Positions 23,985 through 33,169 of a DNA stretch of 64,000 nucleotides are shown in pieces (positions within the stretch are counted from its first letter, which is position 1; the number at the start of each line of letters is the position of its first letter). Position numbers and translations under genes: made by a program. The notes under the pieces were generated by a model. It saw only the letters and a list, made by a program, of their open reading frames with translations, searched no databases and was not told where the DNA came from. The DNA is from JBGSUZ01 sp964404895 (lineage in GTDB: Bacteria > Bacillota > Clostridia > Peptostreptococcales > Acidaminobacteraceae): the NCBI GenBank assembly GCA_964404895.1, contig CAYOLV010000002.1, positions 124,001 to 188,000 on the forward strand. The letters run 5' to 3'.

Positions 23985-24230
23985 CTATTTATAGCTGATC
24001 TTAATTTGATGTTGCTTGTCTTTATTCAAATAACTGAAAAGCATAATGCAAGCTAGGGCAAACAATATCCTTTCACAACTTTTACCAAAAGTTTTATTGA
24101 GCGCATTTTTATTCTCGCTAAATAAATGGAAGTTAAATAAACTGATGTTGAAGGTTCGAATCGTTGGCCCGAACTGAGTAGCCTTTCTAGATGCAATACT
24201 GCTGTGACTGTTCCCACTATTGCCCATCAT
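23985..24230 (-). CDS. Possible small hypothetical protein
   Basis: This 81-residue frame starts with ATGATG about 12 bases after AAAAGGAG. It has a polar Ser/Asn-rich N terminus and a hydrophobic stretch, ILFALACIMLFSYL. I recognise no family. It could be a small membrane protein or chance coding in the spacer between ytxH and the phosphohexomutase. The ribosome site argues for translation, but the composition gives little support. Confidence 0.3.
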   Translation of the reverse strand: MMGNSGNSHSSIASRKATQFGPTIRTFNISLFNFHLFSENKNALNKTFGKSCERILFALACIMLFSYLNKDKQHQIKISYK

Positions 24231-24291
24231 ATGTCTAAATCACTCCTTTTCACTGATTATTCCCATTATACTCTGTTTTAAACCAAAAGTC

Positions 24292-24300
24292 TGTTATAAT
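24292..24300 (+). promoter_or_regulatory. Probable extended -10 promoter of the phosphohexomutase gene
   Basis: TGTTATAAT (TGn plus TATAAT) lies 34 bases before the TTG start. No clear -35 is present. Confidence 0.5.
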
Positions 24301-24334
24301 ATTAGCGTTGACAATGAGATAGGAGGTAAATATT

Positions 24335-25870
24335 TTGGAAAAATGGCGTAAGCTACAAAATGGTTCTGATATTAGAGGTGTTGCACTTGAAGGTATTCAA
24401 GGCGAACTCGTCAATTTGACACAAAATGAAGCCATGCTGATTGGCTATAGCTTTTGCAAGTGGCTTTCTGAAAAAAAATCTAGTCCGTCTCCAATGACAA
24501 TCACTGTTGGACACGACTCAAGAATGTCCGCACAAACCATGAAATCGGGAATTATCGCAGGGATTCACGCTGCTGGTGGTAAGGCTGTTGACTGTGGCTT
24601 AGCCACAACCCCGTCCCTCTTTATGAGCACAATCTTTGAAGAAATAAAAGCAGATGGCGCGATTATGATCACTGCCAGCCACTTACCTTTTAACCGCAAC
24701 GGTTTTAAGTTTTTCACCGCAGATGGTGGTTTAGACAAGCCTGACATTACTCAAATTTTAGAACAATGTCACGAAGCAGAACAAAACAATGCTTGCACTT
24801 ATAATGAAGTTCAAACAGATCATTACGCTTTAATTGATCGCTACAGCTTGCACTTGACTGAGCTGATTCGTAAAGGCATTCAAGATCCCTTGCATTACGA
24901 AACACCGCTAGAAGGTTTTAAAGTTATTGTAGACGCAGGTAATGGCGCGGGCGGTTTCTTTGCAGAAAAAGTTTTAAAACCTCTTGGTGCAGATACTACT
25001 GGCAGCCAGTTTCTTGACCCAGACGGCATGTTCCCAAATCATCAGCCGAACCCTGAAGACAGTGCTGCAATGGCTTCCGTTACAGAGGCAACCCTTCTCG
25101 CAAAAGCCGACTTAGGGATTATTTTTGATACCGATGTAGACCGCTCTGCAGTGGTTCTCAGCGATGGCTCAGAAATCAATCGAAATAAGCTGATTGCTAT
25201 GATGAGTGCCATAGTTCTACAAGAACAGCCTGGTTCAACCATCGTTACAGACTCTGTGACTTCAGATGGTCTAGCAGATTTCATCACTTCACTGGGCGGC
25301 AAACATCATCGCTTTAAACGCGGTTATAAAAACGTCATTAACGAATCCGTTCGTTTAAATAATGAAGGCATTGAAAGTTCATTGGCCATTGAAACCTCTG
25401 GACACGGTGCCCTTAAAGAAAATTACTTCTTAGACGATGGCGCTTATATGGCAGTAAAAATCTTAATTGAGATGGCTCGACTTAAGCAGAAAGATAAAAA
25501 GTTGACAGATTTGATTGCATCCCTTTCTGAGCCATTGGATTCTGCAGAAGTCAGGGTCAAAATCTTATACGATGATTTTAAGGTCATTGGCGAAAAAATT
25601 ATTGAAGATTTAAGAGCCCACGCGGCCTTCTTCTCTGGTTGGATGCCCGTTGCAGATAACTTTGAAGGTATACGCTTCAAGTGCTTAGACGAAAAGGAAG
25701 AGGGATGGTTCTTGATCCGAATGTCTCTTCACGACCCAGTCATTCCAATCAATATTGAGTCTAATGTTGAAAATGGTGTGAGAGAAATCGCCTTTAAAGT
25801 CTATTCTATTCTGGACAACTATGATTATTTAGATTTGTCAGGTTTTGACAAGTTATTTTTGAAAAAGTAA
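24335..25870 (+). CDS. Phosphohexomutase (phosphomannomutase/phosphoglucomutase family)
   Basis: This 511-residue alpha-D-phosphohexomutase interconverts hexose 1- and 6-phosphates. The catalytic serine loop is TASHLPFNRNG, the metal loop is FDTDVDRSAVV and the sugar-binding ETSGHGALKENYFLDDGAY is intact. The phosphate-binding C-terminal domain is present. The substrate (mannose or glucose phosphate) cannot be decided. The start is TTG at 24335, after a good AGGAGG. It stands alone on the plus strand. A 13-bp stem with one mismatch (25872-25903) and then a terminator follow. Confidence 0.92.
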   Translation: MEKWRKLQNGSDIRGVALEGIQGELVNLTQNEAMLIGYSFCKWLSEKKSSPSPMTITVGHDSRMSAQTMKSGIIAGIHAAGGKAVDCGLATTPSLFMSTIFEEIKADGAIMITASHLPFNRNGFKFFTADGGLDKPDITQILEQCHEAEQNNACTYNEVQTDHYALIDRYSLHLTELIRKGIQDPLHYETPLEGFKVIVDAGNGAGGFFAEKVLKPLGADTTGSQFLDPDGMFPNHQPNPEDSAAMASVTEATLLAKADLGIIFDTDVDRSAVVLSDGSEINRNKLIAMMSAIVLQEQPGSTIVTDSVTSDGLADFITSLGGKHHRFKRGYKNVINESVRLNNEGIESSLAIETSGHGALKENYFLDDGAYMAVKILIEMARLKQKDKKLTDLIASLSEPLDSAEVRVKILYDDFKVIGEKIIEDLRAHAAFFSGWMPVADNFEGIRFKCLDEKEEGWFLIRMSLHDPVIPINIESNVENGVREIAFKVYSILDNYDYLDLSGFDKLFLKK

Positions 25871-25871
25871 A

Positions 25872-25960
25872 ATTTAGTTTACATAATTGTGTTATGTAGA
25901 CTAAGCCAAATAAAAAAGCCTACATTTACAGAAATGTTGTTTTCTGGAATGTGGGCTTTT
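25872..25960. terminator. Paired hairpins between the phosphohexomutase and malic enzyme genes
   Basis: The first stem, TTAGTTTACATAA with its near complement, lies at 25872-25903. The second, AAAAGCC...GGCTTTT, at 25914-25960 carries the T-run. The two genes converge here, so the second stem probably terminates both. Confidence 0.75.
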
Positions 25961-25995
25961 CATTTTATAGTTAAGTTCGTAAATGAATTTTATAC

Positions 25996-27168
25996 TTAAA
26001 TTCTTGAAACGCCACTTTCTACAGCTGCTTGAGAAACAGCCTTTGCTACTGCCGCCCCAACGGATCTGTTAAGGGCATTGGGAATAATGTTGCTCTCGCT
26101 CAAATCCTTTTCCTCAATGATATTGGCAATGGCGTAGACTGCCGCAATTTTCATAGCTTCGTTAATATCAGATGCACGGGCGTCTAATGCGCCTCTGAAG
26201 ATCCCTGGGAAAGCCAATACATTGTTGATTTGATTGTCAAAGTCACTTCTGCCTGTTCCAACAATCCTTGCACCACCTGCAAATGCCACATCTGGCATAA
26301 CTTCTGGTACAGGGTTTGCCATTGCAAAGACGATGGCGTCTTTTGCCATAGAGGCAACCATTTCCTTTGTGACTACATTTGGAGCTGAAACCCCAATAAA
26401 CAAATCTGCACCAGCCATTGCTACGCTTAAGTCGCCTTTGAGATGCTCTGGGTTCGTTGTCACTGCCAAGTCTTGTTTAAAAGGATTATCCCCTGCATTA
26501 TCTGTGTCCACAATGCCACATTTGTCGCAAACCACTATATTATTACAGCCGAAAGATTTTAGGAGGGTAATGATGGATGTGCCTGCTGCTCCAGCACCGT
26601 TCACGACTATTTTAATTGCTTTCATTTCCTTTTTTACGATTTTTAAAGCGTTGATCAAGGCGGCACAGACCACTATAGCTGTCCCATGCTGATCGTCGTG
26701 AAAAACTGGAATATCTAAAATTTCTTTGAGTCTTTTTTCAATTTCAAAACACCTTGGTGCTGCTATATCTTCTAAATTGATTCCACCAAAACCAGGGGCA
26801 ATCAATTGAACAGTCCTAATAATTTCGTCTGTTTCTTTGGTGTCCAGACAAATGGGATAAGCATCCACATTTCCGAATTCTTTAAACAGAATAGCTTTAC
26901 CTTCCATTACAGGAAGCGCCGCTTCAGGCCCAATATCACCTAAACCTAATACAGCAGTACCATCTGTTACCACCGCTACCATATTGCCTTTTGCGGTGTA
27001 TTTGTAAACATTTTCCTTGTTCTCATGAATTTTGCGGCAAGGTTCTGCAACACCTGGCGTATAGGCCACACTGAGATCGTCGCGATTATCGATAGCAACT
27101 TTTGACTTAATTTCTAATTTGCCAATCATTTTTTCATGAAGTCTAAGACTCATTTCATTATAGTTCAT
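25996..27168 (-). CDS. NAD(P)-dependent malic enzyme (oxaloacetate-decarboxylating)
   Basis: This 390-residue short-form malic enzyme converts malate to pyruvate and CO2. The catalytic part has VAYTPGVAEPCRKIHE, and the metal-site stretch is FHDDQHGTAIVVCAAL. The nucleotide-binding Rossmann motif is VVNGAGAAGTSII, and SAPNVVTKEMV and FAMANPVPE are typical. NAD versus NADP preference is not clear from the sequence. It is monocistronic, and the minus-strand region upstream (27190-27250) has two TATAAT motifs that could be -10 boxes. Confidence 0.95.
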   Translation of the reverse strand: MNYNEMSLRLHEKMIGKLEIKSKVAIDNRDDLSVAYTPGVAEPCRKIHENKENVYKYTAKGNMVAVVTDGTAVLGLGDIGPEAALPVMEGKAILFKEFGNVDAYPICLDTKETDEIIRTVQLIAPGFGGINLEDIAAPRCFEIEKRLKEILDIPVFHDDQHGTAIVVCAALINALKIVKKEMKAIKIVVNGAGAAGTSIITLLKSFGCNNIVVCDKCGIVDTDNAGDNPFKQDLAVTTNPEHLKGDLSVAMAGADLFIGVSAPNVVTKEMVASMAKDAIVFAMANPVPEVMPDVAFAGGARIVGTGRSDFDNQINNVLAFPGIFRGALDARASDINEAMKIAAVYAIANIIEEKDLSESNIIPNALNRSVGAAVAKAVSQAAVESGVSRI

Positions 27169-27418
27169 TTGAAACCTCCACCTTAAATTCTAGTCACGAT
27201 TATTATACACACATATTAACTATTATACAATATAGTTAGTTTAATATTCGTACTATGCCGAACATTGCTAAGTATTTGTGACAATTGTCCTTCAAATGAT
27301 TTTCCGGATGCTATATGTCCTTTACAATGATTTAAAAACTGATTATGCTTAAAGCAAATTCATACATTGAATACAATATGCCTCAAGAACCCTTCTCTTT
27401 CAAATACTCGGAGGAAAT

Positions 27419-28576
27419 ATGGACTATAAAAAAACGATCAGTATCGTGACCAGTTTTGTCGTCATGTTTACTATAGCGATTGCATCTGGTATTAGAGGAC
27501 TTCTCGTCCCCAACTTTATGGAATACTTTCAGGTCAACAATTATCAGATTGGACTGCTCTTTTCATTAACGACAGCAGTTTCAGTCTTAGCAGCTTTTTT
27601 CACAGCGCCCCTATCTGCTAAAATTGGCTATAAGGGTACTGTCCTTGCAGGTTTAGTTTTAAATAGTGTCGCTTTTTATCTGACCTCGCAAACAGATGAT
27701 TTTCTCTTATTTACTTTGGGGTACAGTGTGATTACTTTTGGCATAACTTTTTCAATCACTTGCCTCAATACCATTGTAACGGTCATTAAGGTTTCTTTTC
27801 AAGCAGTCCTCGTCAATATGATGCACTTTTTCTTTGGCCTAGGTGTCACTTTTAGCCAAAAGTTTGGTGGCGACTTCATTGAAGGCGGTCTTAACTGGCA
27901 GGACTTCTTTATTGGAATGGCTATTCTTTATGCAATCTGTATTGTTTTGATAGCATTGATTCAGTACCCCACTATTTCAAACAACGGCGTCAAGAATGGT
28001 TACAGAGATTTACCCAACAAGAAATTTATCATGCTTATATGCATCGCCTTAGGCTTCTATGTTTCGGCAGAGATTCAAACTGGAAACTGGTTGATTAACT
28101 ACCTCAACCAAGTTTATGGCTATTCCGAAGGTCGCGGAGGTACTTACACCGCTATTTTCTTTGGTACTTTTAGTGTAGGTCGTTTTCTAGGAGGCTTTAT
28201 TGCAGAAAAATTAGGCTATGTCCGAAGTGTTTCCCTCTTCTTTTGCGCGGCCAGCCTGCTGTTTGTGGTTGGCTTACTGACAGGTGAATCTGGATTGTTG
28301 ATACTCGCAGGCTCGGGCTTCTTCTTCTCTTTAATCTTCCCAACAGTAACTATATATGTAGCGAATTTATACCCTAATCACAAGGTGACCGCCATCAGTT
28401 TGGTATCAACCGTTTGCAACTTTATGTCTCTAGTGTCTAGTTTTGCAATTGGGTACTTAAATGACTATGTCGGGACTGCCTTGGCGTTTTGGTTAATTCC
28501 AGCTTGCTTGATCATGGGAGCAGTGTTATTTATTCTGATCCACAAGGACGGACCGAAGTTGGGCACAGAGGCTTAA
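27419..28576 (+). CDS. MFS transporter
   Basis: This 385-residue carrier of the major facilitator superfamily has twelve predicted membrane segments. The loop between helices 2 and 3 (APLSAKIGYKGTVLAG) and its counterpart in the second half (FLGGFIAEKLGYVRSVSL) carry the usual MFS signature. The overall character resembles the fucose/glucose permease branch, but the substrate cannot be read. The start at 27419 has CGGAGG. It is a single gene between the malic enzyme promoter region and a strong terminator. Confidence 0.88.
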   Translation: MDYKKTISIVTSFVVMFTIAIASGIRGLLVPNFMEYFQVNNYQIGLLFSLTTAVSVLAAFFTAPLSAKIGYKGTVLAGLVLNSVAFYLTSQTDDFLLFTLGYSVITFGITFSITCLNTIVTVIKVSFQAVLVNMMHFFFGLGVTFSQKFGGDFIEGGLNWQDFFIGMAILYAICIVLIALIQYPTISNNGVKNGYRDLPNKKFIMLICIALGFYVSAEIQTGNWLINYLNQVYGYSEGRGGTYTAIFFGTFSVGRFLGGFIAEKLGYVRSVSLFFCAASLLFVVGLLTGESGLLILAGSGFFFSLIFPTVTIYVANLYPNHKVTAISLVSTVCNFMSLVSSFAIGYLNDYVGTALAFWLIPACLIMGAVLFILIHKDGPKLGTEA

Positions 28577-28636
28577 CATTTTTAATTGTCTCTGAGTTGA
28601 ACACGTCCGCCTAGATTTGCTTTCCAAATGTATATT

Positions 28637-28679
28637 AAAAAAGGGATATTCATCCAATTATGATGAATATCCCTTTTTT
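28637..28679. terminator. Bidirectional terminator between the MFS and PhzF genes
   Basis: An 18-bp perfect stem (28637-28654 and 28662-28679) has a seven-base loop. Arms start with AAAAAAGGGATATTC and end in TTTTTT on each strand. Confidence 0.95.
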
Positions 28680-28749
28680 AATACACATTTCACTTTTTAA
28701 TACCCGTTTCATCTTTTAGTATCCGATTCGTAGCTCATAATCTCTCGAG

Positions 28750-29586
28750 TTACAATCTGATAATGCCATCCAAGACCACAATTGCCTCTCCAGACAATTC
28801 TATTCGGTCGTCTTCAACCATGGACAAATGAATTTCGCCTCCACGTTTCGAGGCTTGATAAGCCAGCATTTCCTTCTTTCCTAATATCTCCGACCAGTAA
28901 GGTGCCAGTATCGTATGAACTGAGCCTGTAACAGGGTCTTCATCCACACCAAACCACGGGTTAAAATACCTGGTCAAAAAGTCATATTTGCCTTCACCCT
29001 TACAGGTGACTGCAACGCCTCTGATATCAAACTCCATATCTAATCGTCTTAGTTTTTCAAAGTCTGGCGATAATCTTCTTACTTCTTTTTCAGTGCTTAA
29101 CTCAATAATCAACTTGTTAAGTTGCTCAGAATAAATAGCCCGTTCATAGTTGCTGATGCCCAAATACCATAACAATTGATCCGATGGTTCAATGTTGCTG
29201 TATTTGTCAGACGGAAAATTCATGGTAATACCTTTGTCGCTCTTTCTTGTATACAAAAGACCCGACAAGGTATTGTAAGTGACACAGTCTTTTTCGATGC
29301 CATATTCACTGTGCAAGACCTGAGAGGCTGCTAATGTGGCATGCCCGCAAAGTGGCACTTCTATTTCTGGTGTGAACCACTTCAAATGGTACAGTGGACA
29401 CTCATATTTATTTTCTTCTTCTTTCCCCTTAACCACAAAAGCTGTTTCTGAATGGTTAAGCTCCGCTGCAATTTGCTGCATTTCTTCGTTTGAAATAAAT
29501 TCATCTAAAATGCAAACACCTGCCGGATTTCCCTTAAAATGCTCGCTGGTGAAAGCATCTACGTGAAAATATTTAATCTTTTTCAT
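28750..29586 (-). CDS. PhzF-family isomerase-like protein (copy 1)
   Basis: This 278-residue protein of the PhzF fold belongs to a family that includes the phenazine isomerase and diaminopimelate epimerase-like proteins. The conserved FHVDAFTSEHFKGNPAGVC opening, the catalytic Glu in NHSETAFV and the CGHATLAAS motif are present. The second-half motif is VDEDPVTGSVH. Most such proteins outside phenazine producers have no known substrate. It follows the PAP2 gene by eight bases. A second PhzF copy is on the other side of that gene. Confidence 0.9.
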   Translation of the reverse strand: MKKIKYFHVDAFTSEHFKGNPAGVCILDEFISNEEMQQIAAELNHSETAFVVKGKEEENKYECPLYHLKWFTPEIEVPLCGHATLAASQVLHSEYGIEKDCVTYNTLSGLLYTRKSDKGITMNFPSDKYSNIEPSDQLLWYLGISNYERAIYSEQLNKLIIELSTEKEVRRLSPDFEKLRRLDMEFDIRGVAVTCKGEGKYDFLTRYFNPWFGVDEDPVTGSVHTILAPYWSEILGKKEMLAYQASKRGGEIHLSMVEDDRIELSGEAIVVLDGIIRL

Positions 29587-29594
29587 GTTGCCTC

Positions 29595-30422
29595 CTAGTG
29601 TTTCCTATAACACTTGGAAAAAATCCAAGGATATACATAGCTTAAAGTAAAGCCCACTGCAAAATACCTAACTATATTGAGGGTTTCAGGGAGTACCGCC
29701 TTAAGTCCAACCATTACTGTCAAAACAACTAAAATACCGCTGATCCATTTTCTTTTGCCGCCCTCTCCAAAAGCATGTATGGGCAAAGCTTTAAAGCGAT
29801 TATTAATGCCCATGCCAAGAACTACTGCTATGAATAGTCCAAATAGCTTAATTTGATCTGGATCTCTAAACCCAATCATGGACACCAATAATAAACACCA
29901 AACTGATCCTTTTACTAACTTTGTATGTCGCTCGTAAAGGAAGTGGAATGCAAGAGCAACACATCCGCCCAGTAGCCAACCTGCAAGGACATCGATTGGC
30001 CAATGTACCCGAAGGTACAGTCGAGAACAACCAATGAGTAAAAAGATGGAGATGCCAATCACTTTAACCCACTTTTCCTTGTACTCTAAAGCTAAAAAGT
30101 TACCAAAAACGGAGGAAGCTTGAGAATGACCACTTGGGAATGAGTAACCCGTTGCTGTGGACGCGTCAATTGCTGTAACGCCAATATTGGCTTGGAAGGG
30201 TCTTACCCCTCTCACGCTTAATTTGACAATCCCGTTGAGCAGCGCACTTCCAAGGACCAAATAGGCCCACTTCTCGCCTTTTTTAGAATCCACACACCAA
30301 TAGAGCCACGCGATAAACATGATGTAAATGGTATCTGAACCCAACTCCGTTATTAACTTAAAGAAAGCTGTTAATATTGGATTTTCAATGGATTGAAGCC
30401 ACAACATAAACGAAACTTGCAT
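29595..30422 (-). CDS. PAP2-family membrane phosphatase
   Basis: This 275-residue integral membrane phosphatase of the PAP2 superfamily has the three-part catalytic signature intact: KLSVRGVRP, PSGHSQ and SRLYLRVHWPIDVLAGW. The substrate may be a lipid phosphate such as undecaprenyl pyrophosphate or phosphatidate. Seven or more hydrophobic segments are seen. It sits between two PhzF paralogues with short gaps (16 and 8 bases), so the three are one transcript. The start at 30422 has GGCGAGG upstream. Confidence 0.9.
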   Translation of the reverse strand: MQVSFMLWLQSIENPILTAFFKLITELGSDTIYIMFIAWLYWCVDSKKGEKWAYLVLGSALLNGIVKLSVRGVRPFQANIGVTAIDASTATGYSFPSGHSQASSVFGNFLALEYKEKWVKVIGISIFLLIGCSRLYLRVHWPIDVLAGWLLGGCVALAFHFLYERHTKLVKGSVWCLLLVSMIGFRDPDQIKLFGLFIAVVLGMGINNRFKALPIHAFGEGGKRKWISGILVVLTVMVGLKAVLPETLNIVRYFAVGFTLSYVYPWIFSKCYRKH

Positions 30423-30438
30423 TTTCTATTCCTCGCCT

Positions 30439-31221
30439 TTAGATATTAATTTCGCCTTCTAAATAGGTCATGATTTTCCCAGAAATTTGTATTTTATCCC
30501 CAAGGTCAGAACAGTAAATAGTTCCACCTCTTTTAGAGAGTTGCTTGACCACAAAATCTTTCTTGCCTAATTTTTCAGCCCAATAAGGAACAAGGGTACA
30601 TTGAGGTGAACCGCCTGCAGGATCTTCATTAAGTCCCATGGCAGGTGCAAAGTATCTGAGGACATAGTCACAGTCTTCACCTTTGGCAGTTATAATGATG
30701 CCGCTAGTTTGAATATGTTGAAGCTCTTCCAAATCTGGGTCTAAGTCTTTCACTTGATCCTGATCGTCGTAAACTAATAAGTAATCTCTTGACTTATAAG
30801 AGGCTTTAGGTAGCTTTCCAAGGCCTTGAACCAACTCATAGGGCATTTCGCAACGGTTGATTTCATACTTAGGAAAATGCATGGAATAGAGACCCTCTTC
30901 TTGCCAAACTTCAATAGATCCTGTTGAAGGATTATTGAACTTCACATGGTCCAGTAAGTCCCCAAAGTGATTGAGAATGACATAAGCAGCTGCTAATGTG
31001 GCGTGACCGCACAAATCCGACTCTTTTTGTGGTGTGAACCATCGGATATCATACCCACTGCCGTTTTTAATGAAAAATGCCGTTTCGTACAAGCTGTTTT
31101 CACTTGCGATTTTTTGCATGGTTTCTTCAGGCAGCCAAGTTTCAAGCGGAACGACAGCGGCAGGATTGCCTTGAAATTGCTTTTCTGTGAATACATCGAG
31201 CTGGTAAATAGGTAATTTCAT
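30439..31221 (-). CDS. PhzF-family isomerase-like protein (copy 2)
   Basis: This 260-residue paralogue of the protein at 28.8-29.6 kb has YQLDVFTEKQFQGNPAAVV, the catalytic region ENSLYETAFF, CGHATLAAAYV and NEDPAGGSPQ. It is diverged from copy 1, so it is an old duplication or independent acquisition rather than a recent tandem copy. The ATG at 31221 is preferred, seven bases after AAGGAG. It is the first gene of the PhzF-PAP2-PhzF run and may be co-transcribed with the AI-2E gene 22 bases upstream. Confidence 0.9.
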   Translation of the reverse strand: MKLPIYQLDVFTEKQFQGNPAAVVPLETWLPEETMQKIASENSLYETAFFIKNGSGYDIRWFTPQKESDLCGHATLAAAYVILNHFGDLLDHVKFNNPSTGSIEVWQEEGLYSMHFPKYEINRCEMPYELVQGLGKLPKASYKSRDYLLVYDDQDQVKDLDPDLEELQHIQTSGIIITAKGEDCDYVLRYFAPAMGLNEDPAGGSPQCTLVPYWAEKLGKKDFVVKQLSKRGGTIYCSDLGDKIQISGKIMTYLEGEINI

Positions 31222-31243
31222 TTTCATTCTCCTTACGTCGTTT

Positions 31244-32341
31244 TTAAATCTTTATTTTAGATTGTTGGCGCTTGTACGCGTCAGTGACCAATCCACCTAC
31301 CAAAATTTTAATGATTGCCGCAATAGGAACCGACAATATCATACCTAACATCCCTGCAAATGCCCCTCCTAAGGAAATGGCTAAAATAATCCAAATCGCT
31401 TCTAAGCCGATGTAGTTGCCCATGACTCTAGGCCCGATAATGTTAGCATCAACTTGTTGCAGAATAACAATGAACAGAATAACCCAAAGAGCTTTGATTG
31501 GATCGTAAATCAAGGTAATGCCCACAGCGGGAATCGCCCCTAAAAACGGTCCAATAAACGGGATCACATTGGTAAAGCAAATGATAATAGCAAAAATCAA
31601 AGCATACTCAACGCCCATCAAGCTGAGACAGATAAATGACAGTGCACCTACAATAAGGGCATCTACAATCAAGCCAGATATGAAACTGGAAAAAATGGTA
31701 TTCACTGTTGTCATAAAATCTAAGAATTTCAAAGCTTTCTCATCGCCCATAGTTGCAACGATTATGGTTTTAGATAATTTTTTGAATTTTTCTTTGTCAA
31801 GCAACCCATAAATGGAAACCACTGTGGCAAATACAAAGGTCATAATGGCCGAGGTAATGCCCACAAAGAAACCAGAAACATTTTTAAGGATGACGTCCGC
31901 CCATTTGGTCAATTGTTCTTGAACAGCTAATACTGTTGACTTTACATAGGAGCTGATTTGTGGGTTGTCTAGGTTGAGTGCCTTCAAATCTTCGGAAAAC
32001 TGAGTCACTTGTCCTGGCAACTCGTTGGCAATTTCCACACTACCCGAAACGATAGACGGAATGACCATATTCACAAACAAACTTACCACTAGCAAAATAC
32101 CTACATAAATTGAAGCAATTGCAAGACCTCTTTTCATTTTAGTGGCTTTTATTAAACGTTCAACTAAGGGGTTTAATATATACGCTACTGCAAATCCTAC
32201 AAAAAATGGTGTTAGTGCGCCTATAATTTTTGAAATGCTTGAATAGAGAATGTTCAAATTTGTAGCAATCGCATAGGTTACAATTATGGCGATACTGATG
32301 ATCGCCAACTTTTTAATAAATGACTTCTGGTCACTTGCCAT
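31244..32341 (-). CDS. AI-2E family transporter (PerM-like)
   Basis: This 365-residue membrane protein of the AI-2E/UPF0118 family has hydrophobic segments clustered at both ends and a soluble middle part. The conserved VAYILNPLVERL, CFTNVIPFIGPFLGAIPA and LSVPIAAIIKI stretches fit. Members export the signal AI-2 or act as sodium-proton antiporters; the sequence does not decide. The ATG at 32341 follows AGGAGG by seven bases. It is divergent from the RluA gene, with about 90 bases between the starts. Confidence 0.88.
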   Translation of the reverse strand: MASDQKSFIKKLAIISIAIIVTYAIATNLNILYSSISKIIGALTPFFVGFAVAYILNPLVERLIKATKMKRGLAIASIYVGILLVVSLFVNMVIPSIVSGSVEIANELPGQVTQFSEDLKALNLDNPQISSYVKSTVLAVQEQLTKWADVILKNVSGFFVGITSAIMTFVFATVVSIYGLLDKEKFKKLSKTIIVATMGDEKALKFLDFMTTVNTIFSSFISGLIVDALIVGALSFICLSLMGVEYALIFAIIICFTNVIPFIGPFLGAIPAVGITLIYDPIKALWVILFIVILQQVDANIIGPRVMGNYIGLEAIWIILAISLGGAFAGMLGMILSVPIAAIIKILVGGLVTDAYKRQQSKIKI

Positions 32342-32430
32342 GTTCATTCCTCCTGAATTCTGTTGGTTTACCTTGTGTTCTCGCAGATAAATTGTTATGC
32401 TTTTATAATCAACTTTACCATGGAGGTATT

Positions 32431-33126
32431 ATGAAAATATTATTTGAAGATAAAAATATCATCGTTATTGAAAAAGCCAGCGGTGAAATCTCTCAATCCG
32501 ATAAAAAAGGTACACCTAGCATTGTAGACGAAATCAATGCCCATATGAAAGCCAATAATGAAGGCAAGAAACAAGCTTATGTGATCCATCGTCTAGACCG
32601 CCCCGTTGGTGGCATTATGGTCTATGGTAAGACCAAAGAAGCAGCGGCGGATTTTGGTCGTCAAGTACAGACTGGCAAGCTTCGTAAAAAGTATTTAACC
32701 GTACTTCAAGGTCATTTGCCTGAAGAGCAAGGTGAACTCAATCACTACTTGGTCAAAGACGAAGCTATTAATACGTCTCGAGTGGTTGACGCCTCTCACC
32801 CAAGTGCAAAACTAGCCACCCTCAGATACAGGATTTTAGAAACTTTTCAGTCTCCAACTTACGGTGAACTCAACTTGGTTGAAGTCCTCTTGATTACAGG
32901 AAGACATCATCAAATCAGGGTTCAGATGAGTGCAATTGGCTGTCCAATTTGGGGCGATACCAAGTACAACTCTAATTTTTCAGGCGAAGATGGCTGGTTC
33001 AAAATCGCATTATTCGCAGGCTTCCTGAGTTTTTATCATCCTGCTCAAAACAAGCCCCTTAAATTCACCAAAGCTCCAGATTGGTCTATTGAGCCCTGGT
33101 CATTTTTCAAAGAAATTGCTTATTAG
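32431..33126 (+). CDS. RluA-family pseudouridine synthase
   Basis: This 231-residue enzyme isomerises uridine in RNA. The catalytic aspartate is in HRLDRPVGGIMV and the C-terminal motif is TGRHHQIRVQMSAIGCPIWGDTKY. No S4 domain is present, so it is a short form; whether the target is rRNA or tRNA is not known. The start at 32431 has GGAGG, and the earlier in-frame ATG at 32320 lies within the divergent AI-2E gene and is rejected. It converges on the SARP regulator gene with no clear terminator between. Confidence 0.9.
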   Translation: MKILFEDKNIIVIEKASGEISQSDKKGTPSIVDEINAHMKANNEGKKQAYVIHRLDRPVGGIMVYGKTKEAAADFGRQVQTGKLRKKYLTVLQGHLPEEQGELNHYLVKDEAINTSRVVDASHPSAKLATLRYRILETFQSPTYGELNLVEVLLITGRHHQIRVQMSAIGCPIWGDTKYNSNFSGEDGWFKIALFAGFLSFYHPAQNKPLKFTKAPDWSIEPWSFFKEIAY

Positions 33127-33169
33127 GAAGCATTCAGTTTGCAGTATTATTTTTAACATTACGTCTCTC

